A stretch of DNA of 64,000 nt from Actinopolyspora biskrensis (GCF_013408175.1 NZ_JACBYW010000001.1:1-64000); one strand, 5' to 3'; shown: positions 9,979 through 19,624, counted from the stretch's first letter. Notes: a model not told the origin generated them from the letters alone. Numbers and translations: made by a program.

Positions 9979-10118
9979 CGCCCCGCCCGCCGGGCGGCGA
10001 CAATGACCGAGGTCACCCGATCTTCACCCGGAGGGCACCGCGCCCGGTGCCGAGTGCTCCCGGGCGAGCGGGTCCGCCTCGACGGCGACCGCTCATCCGG
10101 ACGAGGTCCCGGGGGAAG

Positions 10119-11051
10119 TCACAGGGGCGGCTCCACGCCGGTCAGCTCGGCGGTGAGCTCCCAGAGGCGTTCCGCGGTCGAGTCGTCCTCCGCCGCGGGG
10201 TTCTTCCTGGCTCGCTTGGGGGCACCGCGGGTCTCGGCCACGCGGGAGGGGCCGAAGAAGTCGTCGCCGGAAACCCCGGGGGCGGTGGCGGCGTACAGCT
10301 GGGGCAGCGCCCCGATCTCCACCCGCTGGGTGACCGCACCGGTGATCGTGCGGACCGTTTTGCCCACCGGCCCGGGTAACTTGCGCTGCCGAGCGGAGTT
10401 GGGGATCAGCTCGGTTCCGGTCATGCCCGGGTGCGCGGCGACACTGATCACGTCCGCTTCGGCGGAGCGGAGCCTGCTGTCCAGTTCGCGGGTGAACAGC
10501 AGGTTGGCCAGTTTGGACTGCGAGTAGGCCCGCATCGGGGTGTAGCGGCGGCGCCGGAAGTTCGGGTCCGAGGTGTCGAGCCCCCTGCCGTGATGGGCGA
10601 GACTGGTCAGTGTCACCACTCGCGCGTTCGCGGACCCGCGCAGGGCGGGCATCAACAGCCAGGTCAGCGCGGCGTGACCGAGGTGGTTGGTTCCGAACTG
10701 CAGTTCGTGGCCGTCCGCGGTGCTCCGGTGCGGGGTCGCCATGACCCCGGCGTTGTTCATCAACAGGTCCAGGCGATCGCCGGTGCGTTCCCTGACGGCG
10801 GGGGCGGCGTCGCGGACCGAGTTCAGGTCGGCCAGGTCGAGCCGGATCAGCTCGGGAGGTGTCGCGGCCGTCGCCGCGACCCTGCGCAACGCGGCCGTGC
10901 CGCGTTCGGAGTCCCTGCAGCCGAGCAGCACCCGCGCGCCGCGCTCGGCGAGAGCTCGGGCGCTGTGCAGCCCCAGTCCGGAATTCGCTCCGGTGATCAG
11001 AACCGTTCTCCCGGACTGGTCCGGGATGGCGCTCTCGTCCCACTTGGTCAT
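10119..11051 (-). CDS. SDR family oxidoreductase (retinol dehydrogenase-like)
   Basis: 310 aa short-chain dehydrogenase/reductase. It has the NAD(P) motif TGANSGLG near residue 20, the NNAGVM segment near 98, and the catalytic Tyr-x-x-x-Lys in AYSQSKLANL with an upstream serine (TLTSLAHH). The Asn-rich GTNHLGHAALT segment places it with the WWOX/RDH-like SDRs. The ATG at 11051 has a near -10 hexamer (TAGGAC) ending 6 nt before it. Substrate unknown. It sits between lipA and lipB but is not obviously part of lipoate metabolism. Confidence 0.85.
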   Translation of the reverse strand: MTKWDESAIPDQSGRTVLITGANSGLGLHSARALAERGARVLLGCRDSERGTAALRRVAATAATPPELIRLDLADLNSVRDAAPAVRERTGDRLDLLMNNAGVMATPHRSTADGHELQFGTNHLGHAALTWLLMPALRGSANARVVTLTSLAHHGRGLDTSDPNFRRRRYTPMRAYSQSKLANLLFTRELDSRLRSAEADVISVAAHPGMTGTELIPNSARQRKLPGPVGKTVRTITGAVTQRVEIGALPQLYAATAPGVSGDDFFGPSRVAETRGAPKRARKNPAAEDDSTAERLWELTAELTGVEPPL

Positions 11052-11201
11052 GCCGCAGTCCTATCCCACGAGGATCACCGGGACAACGCCGCGTCCTCGC
11101 CGATGTCCGCGAAGTTCGGAAGGGGCAGGTGAGCGCTGTCCGATGCCGGGGCGCCCGCCCTCCGCGAGCCGGTGCGCGGAGCGGCTCGCCCCGAAGGTCG
11201 T

Positions 11202-11207
11202 TAGCCT
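11202..11207 (+). promoter_or_regulatory. -10 element (TAGCCT), leaderless start
   Basis: TAGCCT ends 7 nt before the GTG at 11215 and decides this start. Confidence 0.55.
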
Positions 11208-11214
11208 CGATGAC

Positions 11215-12162
11215 GTGACCGAGGAATTCAAGCTCAGGATCTTCACCGAACCCCAGCAGGGCGCCACCTACGACGACCTGCTCCGAGTGGCGCGCACGGC
11301 GGAATCGGCCGGCTACGACGCCTTCTTCCGCTCGGATCACTATCTGCGGATGGGGGATGCCAGCGGGCTGCCCGGTCCGACCGACGCGTGGCTGACGCTG
11401 GCCGGGCTGGCACGCGAGACCTCGCGGTTGCGGCTGGGCACGTTGATGAGCGCGGCGACGTTCCGCCTGCCCGGTCCGCTCGCGATCTCGGTCGCCCAGG
11501 TGGACCAGATGTCCGGAGGACGGGTCGAGCTCGGGCTCGGCAGCGGCTGGTACGAGGAGGAGCACACGGCCTACGGCATCCCGTTCCCACCGCTGCGGGA
11601 ACGTTTCGACTGGTACAGCGAGCAGCTGGAGATCGTCACCGGCATGTGGGCCACGCCCTCCGGCTCCACTTTCGACCACGAGGGAACCCACTACCGGATC
11701 AGCGACTCCCCGGCGCTGCCGAAGCCGGTACAGCGTCCCCGGCCTCCCGTGCTCATCGGAGGGGCGGGCAAGAAGCGGACGCCCGAGCTGGCGGCGAGGT
11801 TCGCCGACGAGTTCAACCTTCCCTTCACGGACGAGGACACGGCGCGGGCGCAGTTCGAACGTGTCGACGCGGCGTGCCGGGAGGTCGGAAGGGACCCGGC
11901 GGAGATCGTGCGGTCGGCCGCGCTCGTGCTGTGCGTCGGCAGGAACGAGTCCGAGCTCGCCCGGCGCGCCGAGGCCATCGGACGCGATGTGGACGAGCTC
12001 CGCGCCAACGGCCTGGCGGGCACTCCGTCCGAGGTGGTGGACAAGATCGGGCGGTGGCGCAGGAGCACCGGGATCACCAGGGCCTACCTCCAGGTGCTCG
12101 ATCTGACCGATCCGGACCACATCGAGCTGGTGGCCTCCGAGGTGGCGGGCAGCCTGGACTGA
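11215..12162 (+). CDS. LLM-class F420-dependent oxidoreductase
   Basis: 315 aa luciferase-like TIM barrel. Features are TAESAGYDAFFRSDHYL near the N-terminus, RLRLGTLMSAATFRLPGPLA, the GRVELGLGSGWYEEEH motif typical of F420-binding members, and PVLIGGAGKKRTPELAARFAD. The start is the GTG at 11215, set by the -10 box; the frame is open far upstream but that part is antisense to the SDR gene. Acceptor substrate unknown. Divergent from the SDR gene. Confidence 0.88.
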   Translation: MTEEFKLRIFTEPQQGATYDDLLRVARTAESAGYDAFFRSDHYLRMGDASGLPGPTDAWLTLAGLARETSRLRLGTLMSAATFRLPGPLAISVAQVDQMSGGRVELGLGSGWYEEEHTAYGIPFPPLRERFDWYSEQLEIVTGMWATPSGSTFDHEGTHYRISDSPALPKPVQRPRPPVLIGGAGKKRTPELAARFADEFNLPFTDEDTARAQFERVDAACREVGRDPAEIVRSAALVLCVGRNESELARRAEAIGRDVDELRANGLAGTPSEVVDKIGRWRRSTGITRAYLQVLDLTDPDHIELVASEVAGSLD

Positions 12163-12215
12163 CCGGAGGCCCCGTGCCGACCGCCCGTGCGGCGGGTCCC
12201 CTGGCGGGGGCGGGG

Positions 12216-12962
12216 TCAGCGCAGGCTCGGGTCCAGCGAGAACGTCATCCCGGCCGGTGCCTCGGGGGACGAGCGGATGTCGCACTCGGTGACCTCGAGG
12301 GCTCCGTCCAGCGCGTCCGGCACGGCCTTCCGCACCAGCGGAAGCGCCTCCGCCACGGTGACCTCCCTGCCCAGTTCCGCCGACAGCGAGGTGACCCCTG
12401 CGTCGCTGATCCCGCAGGGGACGATGCGGTCGAACTCGCTCATGTCCGAGTTGCAGTTGAGCTCGAGGCCGTGCATCGTCACGCCGCGCTGCACCCGGAT
12501 GCCGATCGCGGCGATCTTGCGTTCCGGACGGCTCCCGTCGGCGGCGAGCCACACACCGCTGCGCCCCTCGACGCGCCCGGTGCGCAGACCGAACTCGGCG
12601 CACACCCGGATCAGCGCCTGCTCCAGCCTGCGCACGTACTCGACCACGTCGACCGGGTCGGCGAGCCGCAGGATCGGGTAACCGACGAGCTGTCCCGGAC
12701 CGTGCCAGGTGATCTTGCCGCCGCGGTCGACGTCGATCACCGGTGTGCCGTCCTGCGGGCGGTCCTCCGGCCTGGTGCGCTTGCCCGCCGTGTAGACCGA
12801 GGGATGCTCCAGCAGGAGCAGCGTGTCCGCCCCGGAGTCCTCCGCGCGTGCCGTGGCCAGTTCCCGCTGGCGCTGCCATGCGGCCTGATAGTCGATCGTG
12901 CCCAGCTCCTGCACCTCGATCTCGTGCGAGGCGGAGCGGCACGAGCTTCCGCTGTCGCTCAC
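12216..12962 (-). CDS. lipB: Octanoyltransferase
   Basis: 248 aa. Transfers octanoate from acyl-ACP to lipoyl domains. Conserved segments are [16 protein letters not shown], the [18 protein letters not shown] substrate pocket, the catalytic Lys in [11 protein letters not shown], and the catalytic Cys in [14 protein letters not shown]. The GTG at 12962 lies 6 nt after a TAGGCT -10 box. A slightly long N-terminus ([15 protein letters not shown]) precedes the conserved region. Functional partner of lipA. Confidence 0.96.
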   Translation of the reverse strand: MSDSGSSCRSASHEIEVQELGTIDYQAAWQRQRELATARAEDSGADTLLLLEHPSVYTAGKRTRPEDRPQDGTPVIDVDRGGKITWHGPGQLVGYPILRLADPVDVVEYVRRLEQALIRVCAEFGLRTGRVEGRSGVWLAADGSRPERKIAAIGIRVQRGVTMHGLELNCNSDMSEFDRIVPCGISDAGVTSLSAELGREVTVAEALPLVRKAVPDALDGALEVTECDIRSSPEAPAGMTFSLDPSLR

Positions 12963-12968
12963 GTCGTC

Positions 12969-12974
12969 AGCCTA
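12969..12974 (-). promoter_or_regulatory. -10 element (TAGGCT), leaderless lipB start
   Basis: On the minus strand TAGGCT ends 6 nt before the GTG at 12962. Confidence 0.5.
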
Positions 12975-13082
12975 ACGCTCGTGGGTCCCGGACGGTTCAC
13001 CGCACGGAGCGACGAGCCCGTGCGGCCCCCGAAGGGGCTCCGAAAGGTCTCCCCGGTCGAGTCGTCGGTCGGGGAGGGAGCC

Positions 13083-13140
13083 GCTACCCGGTGGCGGGCC
13101 TGCCCGCGGCGAGAGCCCGCGAGAGGTTCCGCCACCCGCG
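13083..13140 (+). repeat. Partial copy of dispersed intergenic repeat (right end)
   Basis: Matches the right end of the element at 48895-49129, with 27 identical nt (13109-13135 against 49084-49110) and similar flanks. It lies between lipB's promoter and the end of the epimerase gene. Confidence 0.7.
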
Positions 13141-13172
13141 TCGCCACGCCAAGCCCCGCCACGGTTCCGGCC

Positions 13173-14057
13173 TCATGCGGAGATCGCGGTTCCCAGCGCG
13201 GACCGCACGGTGGCGTGCTGGAAGTTGAAGCCGTGCTCCTCCAGCGCTCCCGGCACGGCCCGCTGCCCGGTCAGCGCGAGCTGCTGGGCGAGTTCTCCCA
13301 GCACGGCCTGCAAGGCGAAGGCGGGGAGCACCCACGGGGTGGGACGGCCGAGCGCTTCGCCCAGGGCTCTGGTGAACTCGGCGTTGCTGACCGGTTCGGG
13401 GCCGGTGAGGTTCACCGGACCGGACAGCTCCGGGTTCTCGAGCGCGAAACGGATCCCGGCTATCCCGTCGTCCAGGGATATCCAGGGCACGTACTGCGTT
13501 CCCGCGCCGAGCCTGCCGCCGAGCATCAGGGAGAACAGCGGTTTGAGCCGCCCCAGCAACCCGCCGGAGGGGGACAGCACCGGACCGATCCGGAGTCGTA
13601 CGACCCTGGCGGGGCCCGCGTGCTCCGTCGCTGCTTCCCATCGGCGGCAGAGCTCGGCGAGGAAGCCGGTTCCCGGCTCGGCCGACTCGGTGACCACCCT
13701 GCTGCCGGTGTCTCCGTAGTAGGACACTCCGGAAGCGTTGATCAACGTCGGGATCCGCCTCGTGCGGACCGCCTCGGCCAGCACGGTCGTGCTCCTGATC
13801 CGCGAGTGGGCCAGCTCCCGCTTGCGCTCGGCCGTCCACCGCTTGCCCATCAGCGGGGCTCCGCAGAGGTTGACGACGGCGTCGGCCTCGTCGAGGGCGC
13901 GCTCGTCGAGTTCGCCCCCGTCCGGGTCCCATTCGCGTTCGTCCGGTGCCTGCGCCGTACCGCGCACCAGGCGAATCACCTCGTGCCGTGCGTGCCGCAG
14001 CGCGGGGACGAGATGGCTTCCGAGCAGGCCGGAGGAACCGGCGATCACCACACGCAT
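13173..14057 (-). CDS. TIGR01777 family epimerase/sugar-nucleotide-type NAD(P)-binding protein
   Basis: 294 aa atypical SDR. N-terminal Rossmann motif MRVVIAGSSGLLGSHLVPAL, then DAVVNLCGAPLMGKRW, the Ser/Tyr segment NASGVSYYGDTG, and a C-terminal domain with NLTGPEPVSNAEF. This matches TIGR01777 (YfcH/Rv2216-like). The ATG at 14057 starts exactly at the Rossmann strand; a GTG at 14087 would add ten unconserved residues. Located between lipB and sucB as in mycobacteria. Substrate unknown. Confidence 0.88.
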   Translation of the reverse strand: MRVVIAGSSGLLGSHLVPALRHARHEVIRLVRGTAQAPDEREWDPDGGELDERALDEADAVVNLCGAPLMGKRWTAERKRELAHSRIRSTTVLAEAVRTRRIPTLINASGVSYYGDTGSRVVTESAEPGTGFLAELCRRWEAATEHAGPARVVRLRIGPVLSPSGGLLGRLKPLFSLMLGGRLGAGTQYVPWISLDDGIAGIRFALENPELSGPVNLTGPEPVSNAEFTRALGEALGRPTPWVLPAFALQAVLGELAQQLALTGQRAVPGALEEHGFNFQHATVRSALGTAISA

Positions 14058-14144
14058 GCCCTGATCTTCGCGCAATGATCGCCACAACGCGAGGTCCGTC
14101 GCGCGACTGGTGAGTACCCCGGTGGTGCGCGGGCAGGACGCGAA

Positions 14145-14186
14145 AAGGCCGGGGCCGTCCCACTCCGTCGGGACGGCCCCGGCCTT
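14145..14186 (-). terminator. sucB terminator
   Basis: Perfect 17-bp stem (14145-14161 with 14170-14186) and an 8-nt loop, 41 bp past the sucB stop. On the minus strand it is followed by a short T tract (complement of 14143-14146). Confidence 0.8.
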
Positions 14187-14226
14187 ACCGGCGCTTCACG
14201 CGGGGGGTCCGGCCGCGCGGGTTCGC

Positions 14227-16002
14227 TCACAGGCCGAGGTCGGCCTCGAAGGCCCCCTCTTCCAGCCGCTGCTTGACCGTGTTCAGGAAGCGGGCCGCGT
14301 CGGCGCCGTCGACGAGCCGGTGGTCGTAGGACAACGCCAGGTAGGCCATCGAGCGGATGGCGATGGTGTCGCCCCCCGCCTCGTCGGAGACGACCACCGG
14401 GCGCTTCACGACCATCCCGGTCCCCAGCATGCCCACTTGCGGTGGGTTCAGGATCGGGGTGTCGAACAGGGCACCGCGACTGCCCGTGTTGGTCAGCGTG
14501 AACGTGCCACCGCTGAGCTCGGTGGGCTTGACCTTGCTCTCCCTGGTGCGCTCGGCCACGTCGGAGATCTTGCGCGCGAGTCCGCCGAGATTGAGGTCAC
14601 CCGCGTCGTGGACCACCGGGCTGAGCAGACCGCGTTCGGTGTCCACGGCGATCGAGAGGTGCTCCGCACCGTGGTAGGTGATCTCCTTGGCTTCCTCGTC
14701 GACCGAGGCGTTGAGCTTCGGGTGCAGCTTCAGCGCCTCGACCGTGGCCTTGGCGAAGAAGGGCAGGAAGGAGAGCTTGACCCCCTCGGCGGATTCGAAG
14801 TTCTCCTTGGCCTGCTCCCGCAGCCGGGCGATCCTGGTGACGTCGACCTCGGTGACCGTGGTCAGCTGCGCCGCCGTCTGCAGGGAGTCGACCATCCGCT
14901 GGGCCAGCACCTGCCGCAGCCGCGACATCTTCTGGGTGGTGCCGCGCAGCGCCTTGGCCTCCGGGGAGGGCTCCTGGTCGGCAGCGGTGGTCGCGGGCTC
15001 GGTCACCGGTGGTTTGGCGCCGGAGGACTGCTGTCCACCGGTCTCCCGCGGCTGGGAGCGCTCGGCGATGGCCGCCTGAACGTCCTGCTTGCGGATGCGT
15101 CCGCCGACACCGGTTCCCCGCAGCGAACGCAGATCGATCCCGTGTTCGTTGGCGAGCTTGCGCACCAGCGGGGTGACGTACGGGGCCGATGACTCGGCCT
15201 CTTCCCGTTCCGCCACCGCGGGCTGGGCAGCGGCGGGCTGCTGCGGCTCGGGGGAGGGCTGCGGTGCGGGTGCCTCCGCTTCGGCGGGTTCGGGGGAGGG
15301 CTGCGGTGCCGGAGCGGGGGCAGCGGGTTGCTCCTGCTGCTTCGGCTCCTCGGACGAGGGGGCGGTTGCCCCGGACGGGGCCGCGCCCTGCTCACCGACC
15401 ACGGCGAGTTTCGCACCGACCTCGATGGTGTCGTCCTCGCCCGCGGTGATCTCCAGGATCGTTCCCGCGACGGGCGAGGGAACCTCCGTGTCGACCTTGT
15501 CGGTGGAGACCTCCAGGAGAGGTTCGTCGACTTCGACGGTGTCCCCGACCTGTTTGAGCCACCGGGTGATCGTGCCCTCGCTGACGCTCTCACCGAGTGC
15601 CGGCATCTGCACGTCGGATCCCCGGGCCGCACCCGCGCCGGACTGCTCGGGCCGGGAGGCCGGAGCCTGCTGGGGGGCGGGCTCCGGTTCGGGAGCCGGT
15701 TCCGGTTCGGGGGCGGCCTGCTCGGCTGCCTGTCCCGACTGCTCCTGCGCGGGCGGGGTCTCGCCGCTGTCCCCGATCAGGGCCAGCTCACCACCGACCT
15801 CGATGGTGTCGTCCTCGCTGGCTACTATTTGCTGCACTACACCGGCGGCGGGAGAGGGGATCTCCGTGTCGACCTTGTCGGTGGAGACCTCCAGGAGAGG
15901 TTCGTCGACTTCGACGGTGTCCCCGACCTGTTTGAGCCACCGGGTGATCGTGCCCTCGCTGACGCTCTCACCGAGTGCCGGCATCTGGACAGAGAAGGCC
16001 AT
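14227..16002 (-). CDS. sucB: Dihydrolipoyl acyltransferase (E2) of 2-oxoacid dehydrogenase, two lipoyl domains
   Basis: 591 aa E2. Lipoyl domain 1 (residues ~2-76) and lipoyl domain 2 (~130-205) each carry the lipoylation motif VSTDKVDTE. They are joined by Ala/Pro/Glu/Gln-rich linkers. A peripheral subunit-binding domain follows ([28 protein letters not shown]), then the catalytic acyltransferase domain ending with [12 protein letters not shown] (His/Asp pair). The two lipoyl domains share a perfectly identical 126-bp stretch. Two-domain E2s in actinobacteria serve pyruvate and/or 2-oxoglutarate dehydrogenase (M. tuberculosis ortholog DlaT), so the sucB label is conventional. Probably transcribed with lpd upstream. 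Confidence 0.94.
   Translation of the reverse strand: MAFSVQMPALGESVSEGTITRWLKQVGDTVEVDEPLLEVSTDKVDTEIPSPAAGVVQQIVASEDDTIEVGGELALIGDSGETPPAQEQSGQAAEQAAPEPEPAPEPEPAPQQAPASRPEQSGAGAARGSDVQMPALGESVSEGTITRWLKQVGDTVEVDEPLLEVSTDKVDTEVPSPVAGTILEITAGEDDTIEVGAKLAVVGEQGAAPSGATAPSSEEPKQQEQPAAPAPAPQPSPEPAEAEAPAPQPSPEPQQPAAAQPAVAEREEAESSAPYVTPLVRKLANEHGIDLRSLRGTGVGGRIRKQDVQAAIAERSQPRETGGQQSSGAKPPVTEPATTAADQEPSPEAKALRGTTQKMSRLRQVLAQRMVDSLQTAAQLTTVTEVDVTRIARLREQAKENFESAEGVKLSFLPFFAKATVEALKLHPKLNASVDEEAKEITYHGAEHLSIAVDTERGLLSPVVHDAGDLNLGGLARKISDVAERTRESKVKPTELSGGTFTLTNTGSRGALFDTPILNPPQVGMLGTGMVVKRPVVVSDEAGGDTIAIRSMAYLALSYDHRLVDGADAARFLNTVKQRLEEGAFEADLGL
15484..15609 (-). repeat. 126-bp perfect direct repeat, copy 1 (lipoyl domain 2 of E2)
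   Basis: Identical base for base to 15862-15987, an offset of 378 bp or 126 codons. It encodes 42 residues from Gln-Met-Pro-Ala to Lys-Val-Asp-Thr-Glu. Confidence 0.9.
15862..15987 (-). repeat. 126-bp perfect direct repeat, copy 2 (lipoyl domain 1 of E2)
   Basis: Second copy of the identical lipoyl-domain segment. Sequences on either side of the repeat differ between the domains, which points to gene conversion or recent duplication of the core. Confidence 0.9.
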
Positions 16003-16068
16003 CTTTTGCTGACTCCTCGTACTCGTGGCGTGTGGTGGACGGGCGTTCTTCCGGTTGAGCGTTGCGCG

Positions 16069-17439
16069 TCAGCCGTGTACGTGCAGTGGTTTGCCCGCCA
16101 GGGCGAGATGCGCCTCGCCGAGTGCCTCCGACTGCGTCGGGTGGGGGTGCACCAGCGGGGCCACGTCCTCGGGGAGAGCTTCCCAGTTGTAGATGAGCTG
16201 TGCTTCGCTGATGAGCTCGCCCACTCGCTCACCGACCAGATGCAGGCCGAGCACCGGTCCGTCCGCGGCGCGGACGACCTTGGCCGATCCCGGTGTCTTG
16301 AGGATCTGGCTCTTGCCGTTGCCCGCCAGGTCGTAGGTGAAGGTCTCGACCTTGTCGTACTGCTCCCGCGCTTCGCTCTCGGTGAGCCCGACCGAGGCCA
16401 CCTCGGGGTTGCTGTAGGTCACCCGCGGGATGCCGGCCTCGTCGATGACCGGGGGGTTGAGCCCGGCGATGTCCTCGGCGATGAACACGCCCTGCTGGAA
16501 ACCGCGGTGCGCCAGCTGCAGACCGGGGACGATGTCACCGACCGCGTAGACGCCGGGGAGGTTGGTGCGGAGCCGTTCGTCGGTGCGTACGAAGCCGCGC
16601 TCCAACGAGACCCCGGCCTCCTCGTAGCCGTGCCCCGCCGTGTTCGGGCCCCGGCCCACGGCTACGAGCAGCAGGTCGGCCTCCAGCGTCTCGCCGTTCT
16701 CCAGGCTGACCGTCACGCCCTCGTCGGTCTGCTGCGCACCGGTGAACTTGACCCCGGTGGAGAACTTGATGCCGCGCTTGCGGAAGGCGCGCTCGAGCTG
16801 CTTCGAGCTGGACTCGTCCTCGTTGGGCACCAGGTGGGGGAGAGCCTCGACGACGTTCACCTCGGCCCCGAAGGAGCGCCACACGCTGGCGAACTCGACT
16901 CCGATGACGCCGCCGCCGAGGACGACGACCTTCTCCGGCACGTGATCGAGGTTGAGCGCCTGCTCACTGGCGATGATGCGGCCGCCGAACTCGAGCCCCG
17001 GCAGGGTCTTGGAGTAGGACCCGGTGGCGAGTACGACGTTGTTGCCGGTGTAGTGGGCCCCGTCGACCTCGACGGTGTTGGCGTCGACGAGCGTTCCCGC
17101 GCCCTCCACGTAGTTGACCTTGTGGGCCTTGGCCAGCCCCTGCAGGCCCTTGTGAAGTTTGGTGACGATGCCGTCCTTGTAGGAGTTGACACCGTCCATG
17201 TCGATGCCCTCGAGGGAGGCTTTCACACCGATCTGGGAGCTCTCGCGTGTGGAATCCGCGACCTCGGCGGCGTGCAACAAGGCTTTGGTGGGGATGCACC
17301 CTCGGTGCAGACAGGTCCCACCGAGCTTGTCCTTTTCGATGAGGGTGACGGAAAGGCCCAGCTCCGCCGCGCGGAAAGCGCAGGCGTAGCCGCCGGAGCC
17401 GCCACCGAGGATGACTAGATCGGCGGACGTGTCGGTCAC
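16069..17439 (-). CDS. lpdA: Dihydrolipoyl dehydrogenase (E3)
   Basis: 456 aa flavoprotein disulfide reductase that reoxidises dihydrolipoamide on E2. It has the N-terminal FAD motif GGGSGGYACAFRAAELG, the redox disulfide GGTCLHRGCIPTKALLH, the NAD motif VLGGGVIGVEFASVW, the second FAD motif YAVGDIVPG, and the C-terminal His-Glu dyad in HPHPTQSEALGEAHL. The GTG at 17439 has a GAGGAG ribosome binding site; upstream in-frame codons lack family similarity. The stop is 66 bp before sucB, same strand, suggesting one operon. Confidence 0.96.
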   Translation of the reverse strand: MTDTSADLVILGGGSGGYACAFRAAELGLSVTLIEKDKLGGTCLHRGCIPTKALLHAAEVADSTRESSQIGVKASLEGIDMDGVNSYKDGIVTKLHKGLQGLAKAHKVNYVEGAGTLVDANTVEVDGAHYTGNNVVLATGSYSKTLPGLEFGGRIIASEQALNLDHVPEKVVVLGGGVIGVEFASVWRSFGAEVNVVEALPHLVPNEDESSSKQLERAFRKRGIKFSTGVKFTGAQQTDEGVTVSLENGETLEADLLLVAVGRGPNTAGHGYEEAGVSLERGFVRTDERLRTNLPGVYAVGDIVPGLQLAHRGFQQGVFIAEDIAGLNPPVIDEAGIPRVTYSNPEVASVGLTESEAREQYDKVETFTYDLAGNGKSQILKTPGSAKVVRAADGPVLGLHLVGERVGELISEAQLIYNWEALPEDVAPLVHPHPTQSEALGEAHLALAGKPLHVHG

Positions 17440-17667
17440 TTCGCACTCCTCGACAGGCATCATTGTTCACTCACTGCTGCTGGGGCGGAGGATCCCCCGC
17501 CACCGGAAGCCATCTTGTCACCACGTGAGCCACGGGCGCGACACGGGCTGCTGGGGTCGCCGGGGCAAGTGGCGTGAAGATCACAGTCCCCGAACTCCTC
17601 AACAACGGACGGACCGCTTTTTATGCCCGAACTGGCAATATCGTGGTAGCTGCTCAAGGAGGGAATC

Positions 17668-18021
17668 GTGGGTTTGTTCGAGCGTCTACGCCGTCGTGGA
17701 GGGCGGAGACGCCCACGAGCGGAGCGGGATCAGGACACCGAGCATCTCCGACAGTGGGCGTCCGAACGGCGGGGCGTCGAGGGGTTCCTGGAACCACCGA
17801 CGCAGATGACCGAGACGACGATCGTCTTCGTCGCTCACGACGGTGAGTGGACCCGTCGTCGGATAGGTGACCGCGAGGCGGCGATACGTTTCACACACCG
17901 CCTCGGTGTTCCGTTCTACGAGGTGCACAAGGTCGGGTACCCGCAGCGGATGCGCGACTACCAGCGAAAGCAGCGCGTACTGCGCCGCCGCGAGTACCGC
18001 CGCGGGCTGGAGGAGGAGTAG
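17668..18021 (+). CDS. Conserved hypothetical protein, small and basic
   Basis: 117 aa, divergent from lpd. The N-terminus is very basic (MGLFERLRRRGGRRRPR), the middle (TIVFVAHDGEWTRRRIGD, FYEVHKVGYPQRMRDY) looks like a compact alpha/beta domain, and the C-terminus is a charged helix. A clear AGGAGG ribosome binding site precedes the GTG at 17668 and a possible -10 (TATCGT) lies at 17638-17643. I do not recognise a named family. Nucleic-acid or ribosome association would be a guess from charge alone. Confidence 0.72.
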   Translation: MGLFERLRRRGGRRRPRAERDQDTEHLRQWASERRGVEGFLEPPTQMTETTIVFVAHDGEWTRRRIGDREAAIRFTHRLGVPFYEVHKVGYPQRMRDYQRKQRVLRRREYRRGLEEE

Positions 18022-18097
18022 CCCGCCCGCGGTGGTGTTCGCGGCGGCGCAGCCCGCTCGGATCCGTCCGGGGACGGGCCGCGGGTGCGGCCGGTCC

Positions 18098-18117
18098 GGC
18101 CCCCGGGTCCGGGGGCC
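18098..18117. terminator. Hairpin between convergent genes
   Basis: 9-bp perfect GC stem (18098-18106 with 18109-18117) between the 117-aa gene and pepA. Confidence 0.5.
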
Positions 18118-18130
18118 GAGTCCCGCGCCG

Positions 18131-19624
18131 TCAGCCGTGCTCGGCGATGTCGGCCAGCGTGGCCGCCATGGTGCGCACCGGAACGCCCGTTCCTCCCTTG
18201 GGGGTGTAGCCCCACGGGGAGTTCGAGTTGTACGCGGGACCGGCCACGTCGATGTGCGCCCAGGACGTGTTCTCGGCCACGAACTCGCTCAGGAAGTGCC
18301 CGGCTACCAGCATGCCACCCCAGCGCTGGCCGGTGACGTTGCTCATGTCGGCCAGCTTGGAGTCGAGCTCGCCGCGCAGCTCCTCGGGCAGGGGCATGGC
18401 CCAGCCCGCCTCACCGGTCGCCTTGGACAGTTCGGCGACCCGGTCCCTGAACTGCTCGCTGCCCATCACTCCCGGTGTGCGTTTGCCGAGCGCGACCAGC
18501 TGCGCACCGGTTAGGGTCGAGGCCTCGATCAGGTATTCCGGCTCGTCCTCGCAGGCGCGGGTGATCGCGTCGGCCAGGATCAGCCTGCCCTCGGCGTCGG
18601 TGTTGAGCACCTCGACGGTCTTGCCGCCGTACATCGTGAGCACGTCACCGGGGCGGTAGGCGGTTCCGGACGGCATGTTCTCCGCCATGGGGACCGTGGC
18701 CGTGATGTCCAGCGGGTAGTTGAGCTTGGCCGCGAGCACCATGGTCGCCACCACGGCGGCGGCTCCGGACATGTCCGAGGTCATGTCCTCCATGCCCGCG
18801 GCGGGCTTGAGGGAGATGCCTCCGGTGTCGAAGGTGATGCCCTTGCCGACGAGCGCCACTTTCCGCGCGCCCTTGGGGCCCTTGTGCCGCATCCGCACCA
18901 GCCGCGGAGGCCGGGAGGAGCCCGCGCCGACCCCGGTGATTCCGCCGTAGCCGTGCTTGCGCAGCTCGTCGGCGTCCATCGTCTCGATCTCCAGACCGGC
19001 GGCCTTGCCGAGCTCGTTGGCGCGTTCGGCGAAGGTCGCGGGAGGGAGGTCGTTCGGGGGGGTGTTGATCAGGTCGCGCGCGGTGTTGACCGCCTCCCCG
19101 ATCGCCGTCGCGCCCTTCAGCGCCGACTTCGCCGTCTCGTTCTTGGCCTCGGACACGAGCAGGTCGACCTTGGAAACCGGCTCCTCGCCGGGCTGCGACT
19201 TGTAGCGCGTGTAGGAGTAGGCCCCCATCACGGTTCCCTGGACGGTCGCGGAGAGGTCCAACGCGGACAGAGTGGTCGCCGCGTGCGAGACGCCGCTCAG
19301 CGCGCGGGCCGCGGCCCCGGCCGCGCGCCGGACCGACTCGCTCGGGACCTCCCCGTTCTCGTCGCGTTTGCCCAGGCCGACCGCGAGCAGCACGTTCGCG
19401 CGGACCGACCCGCTCGCGGGAACCCGGACCACTTCCTCGGCCTTGCCCTTGGCGCCGAGCAGGGTCAGCGCCTCGGTGAGGTTTCCGTCGAAGGCCGCGG
19501 CGAGTTCGTTGGTTCCCTGGGCGAGTTCGGGTCCGTCCGTTCCCTCGACGGTGCCGATCACCAGGGTCTCGACCGTCAGCTTGGTGGCCGCGTTGTCGAC
19601 GAGGGTGAGTTTGGGCGTTGTCAC
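18131..19624 (-). CDS. pepA: Leucyl aminopeptidase (M17)
   Basis: 497 aa dizinc aminopeptidase that trims N-terminal residues from peptides in the cytosol. The M17 signature NTDAEGRL is present, preceded by the metal/catalytic block GKGITFDTGGISLKPAAGM, with MSGAAAVVATM and TLTGAQLVALG. The GTG at 19624 (MTTPKLTLVDNAATKL) has a GGAGGAG ribosome binding site; the open frame before it has no family match. Length fits PepA/PepB (M. tuberculosis Rv2213). Confidence 0.95.
   Translation of the reverse strand: MTTPKLTLVDNAATKLTVETLVIGTVEGTDGPELAQGTNELAAAFDGNLTEALTLLGAKGKAEEVVRVPASGSVRANVLLAVGLGKRDENGEVPSESVRRAAGAAARALSGVSHAATTLSALDLSATVQGTVMGAYSYTRYKSQPGEEPVSKVDLLVSEAKNETAKSALKGATAIGEAVNTARDLINTPPNDLPPATFAERANELGKAAGLEIETMDADELRKHGYGGITGVGAGSSRPPRLVRMRHKGPKGARKVALVGKGITFDTGGISLKPAAGMEDMTSDMSGAAAVVATMVLAAKLNYPLDITATVPMAENMPSGTAYRPGDVLTMYGGKTVEVLNTDAEGRLILADAITRACEDEPEYLIEASTLTGAQLVALGKRTPGVMGSEQFRDRVAELSKATGEAGWAMPLPEELRGELDSKLADMSNVTGQRWGGMLVAGHFLSEFVAENTSWAHIDVAGPAYNSNSPWGYTPKGGTGVPVRTMAATLADIAEHG

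Noticed and set aside
10093-12942. A 949-codon minus-strand open frame over the SDR, LLM and lipB genes
   Set aside because: No domain-like sequence, and it shadows three well-supported genes in other frames.
15484-15987. Possible tandem-repeat or CRISPR-like array
   Set aside because: There are only two copies, in frame within the E2 gene, encoding lipoyl domains.
17574-17846. Short ORF MKITVPELLNNGRTAFYARTGN overlapping the 117-aa gene
   Set aside because: No ribosome binding site or -10 box at the start codon, and it shares sequence with the better supported GTG gene at 17668 that has AGGAGG.
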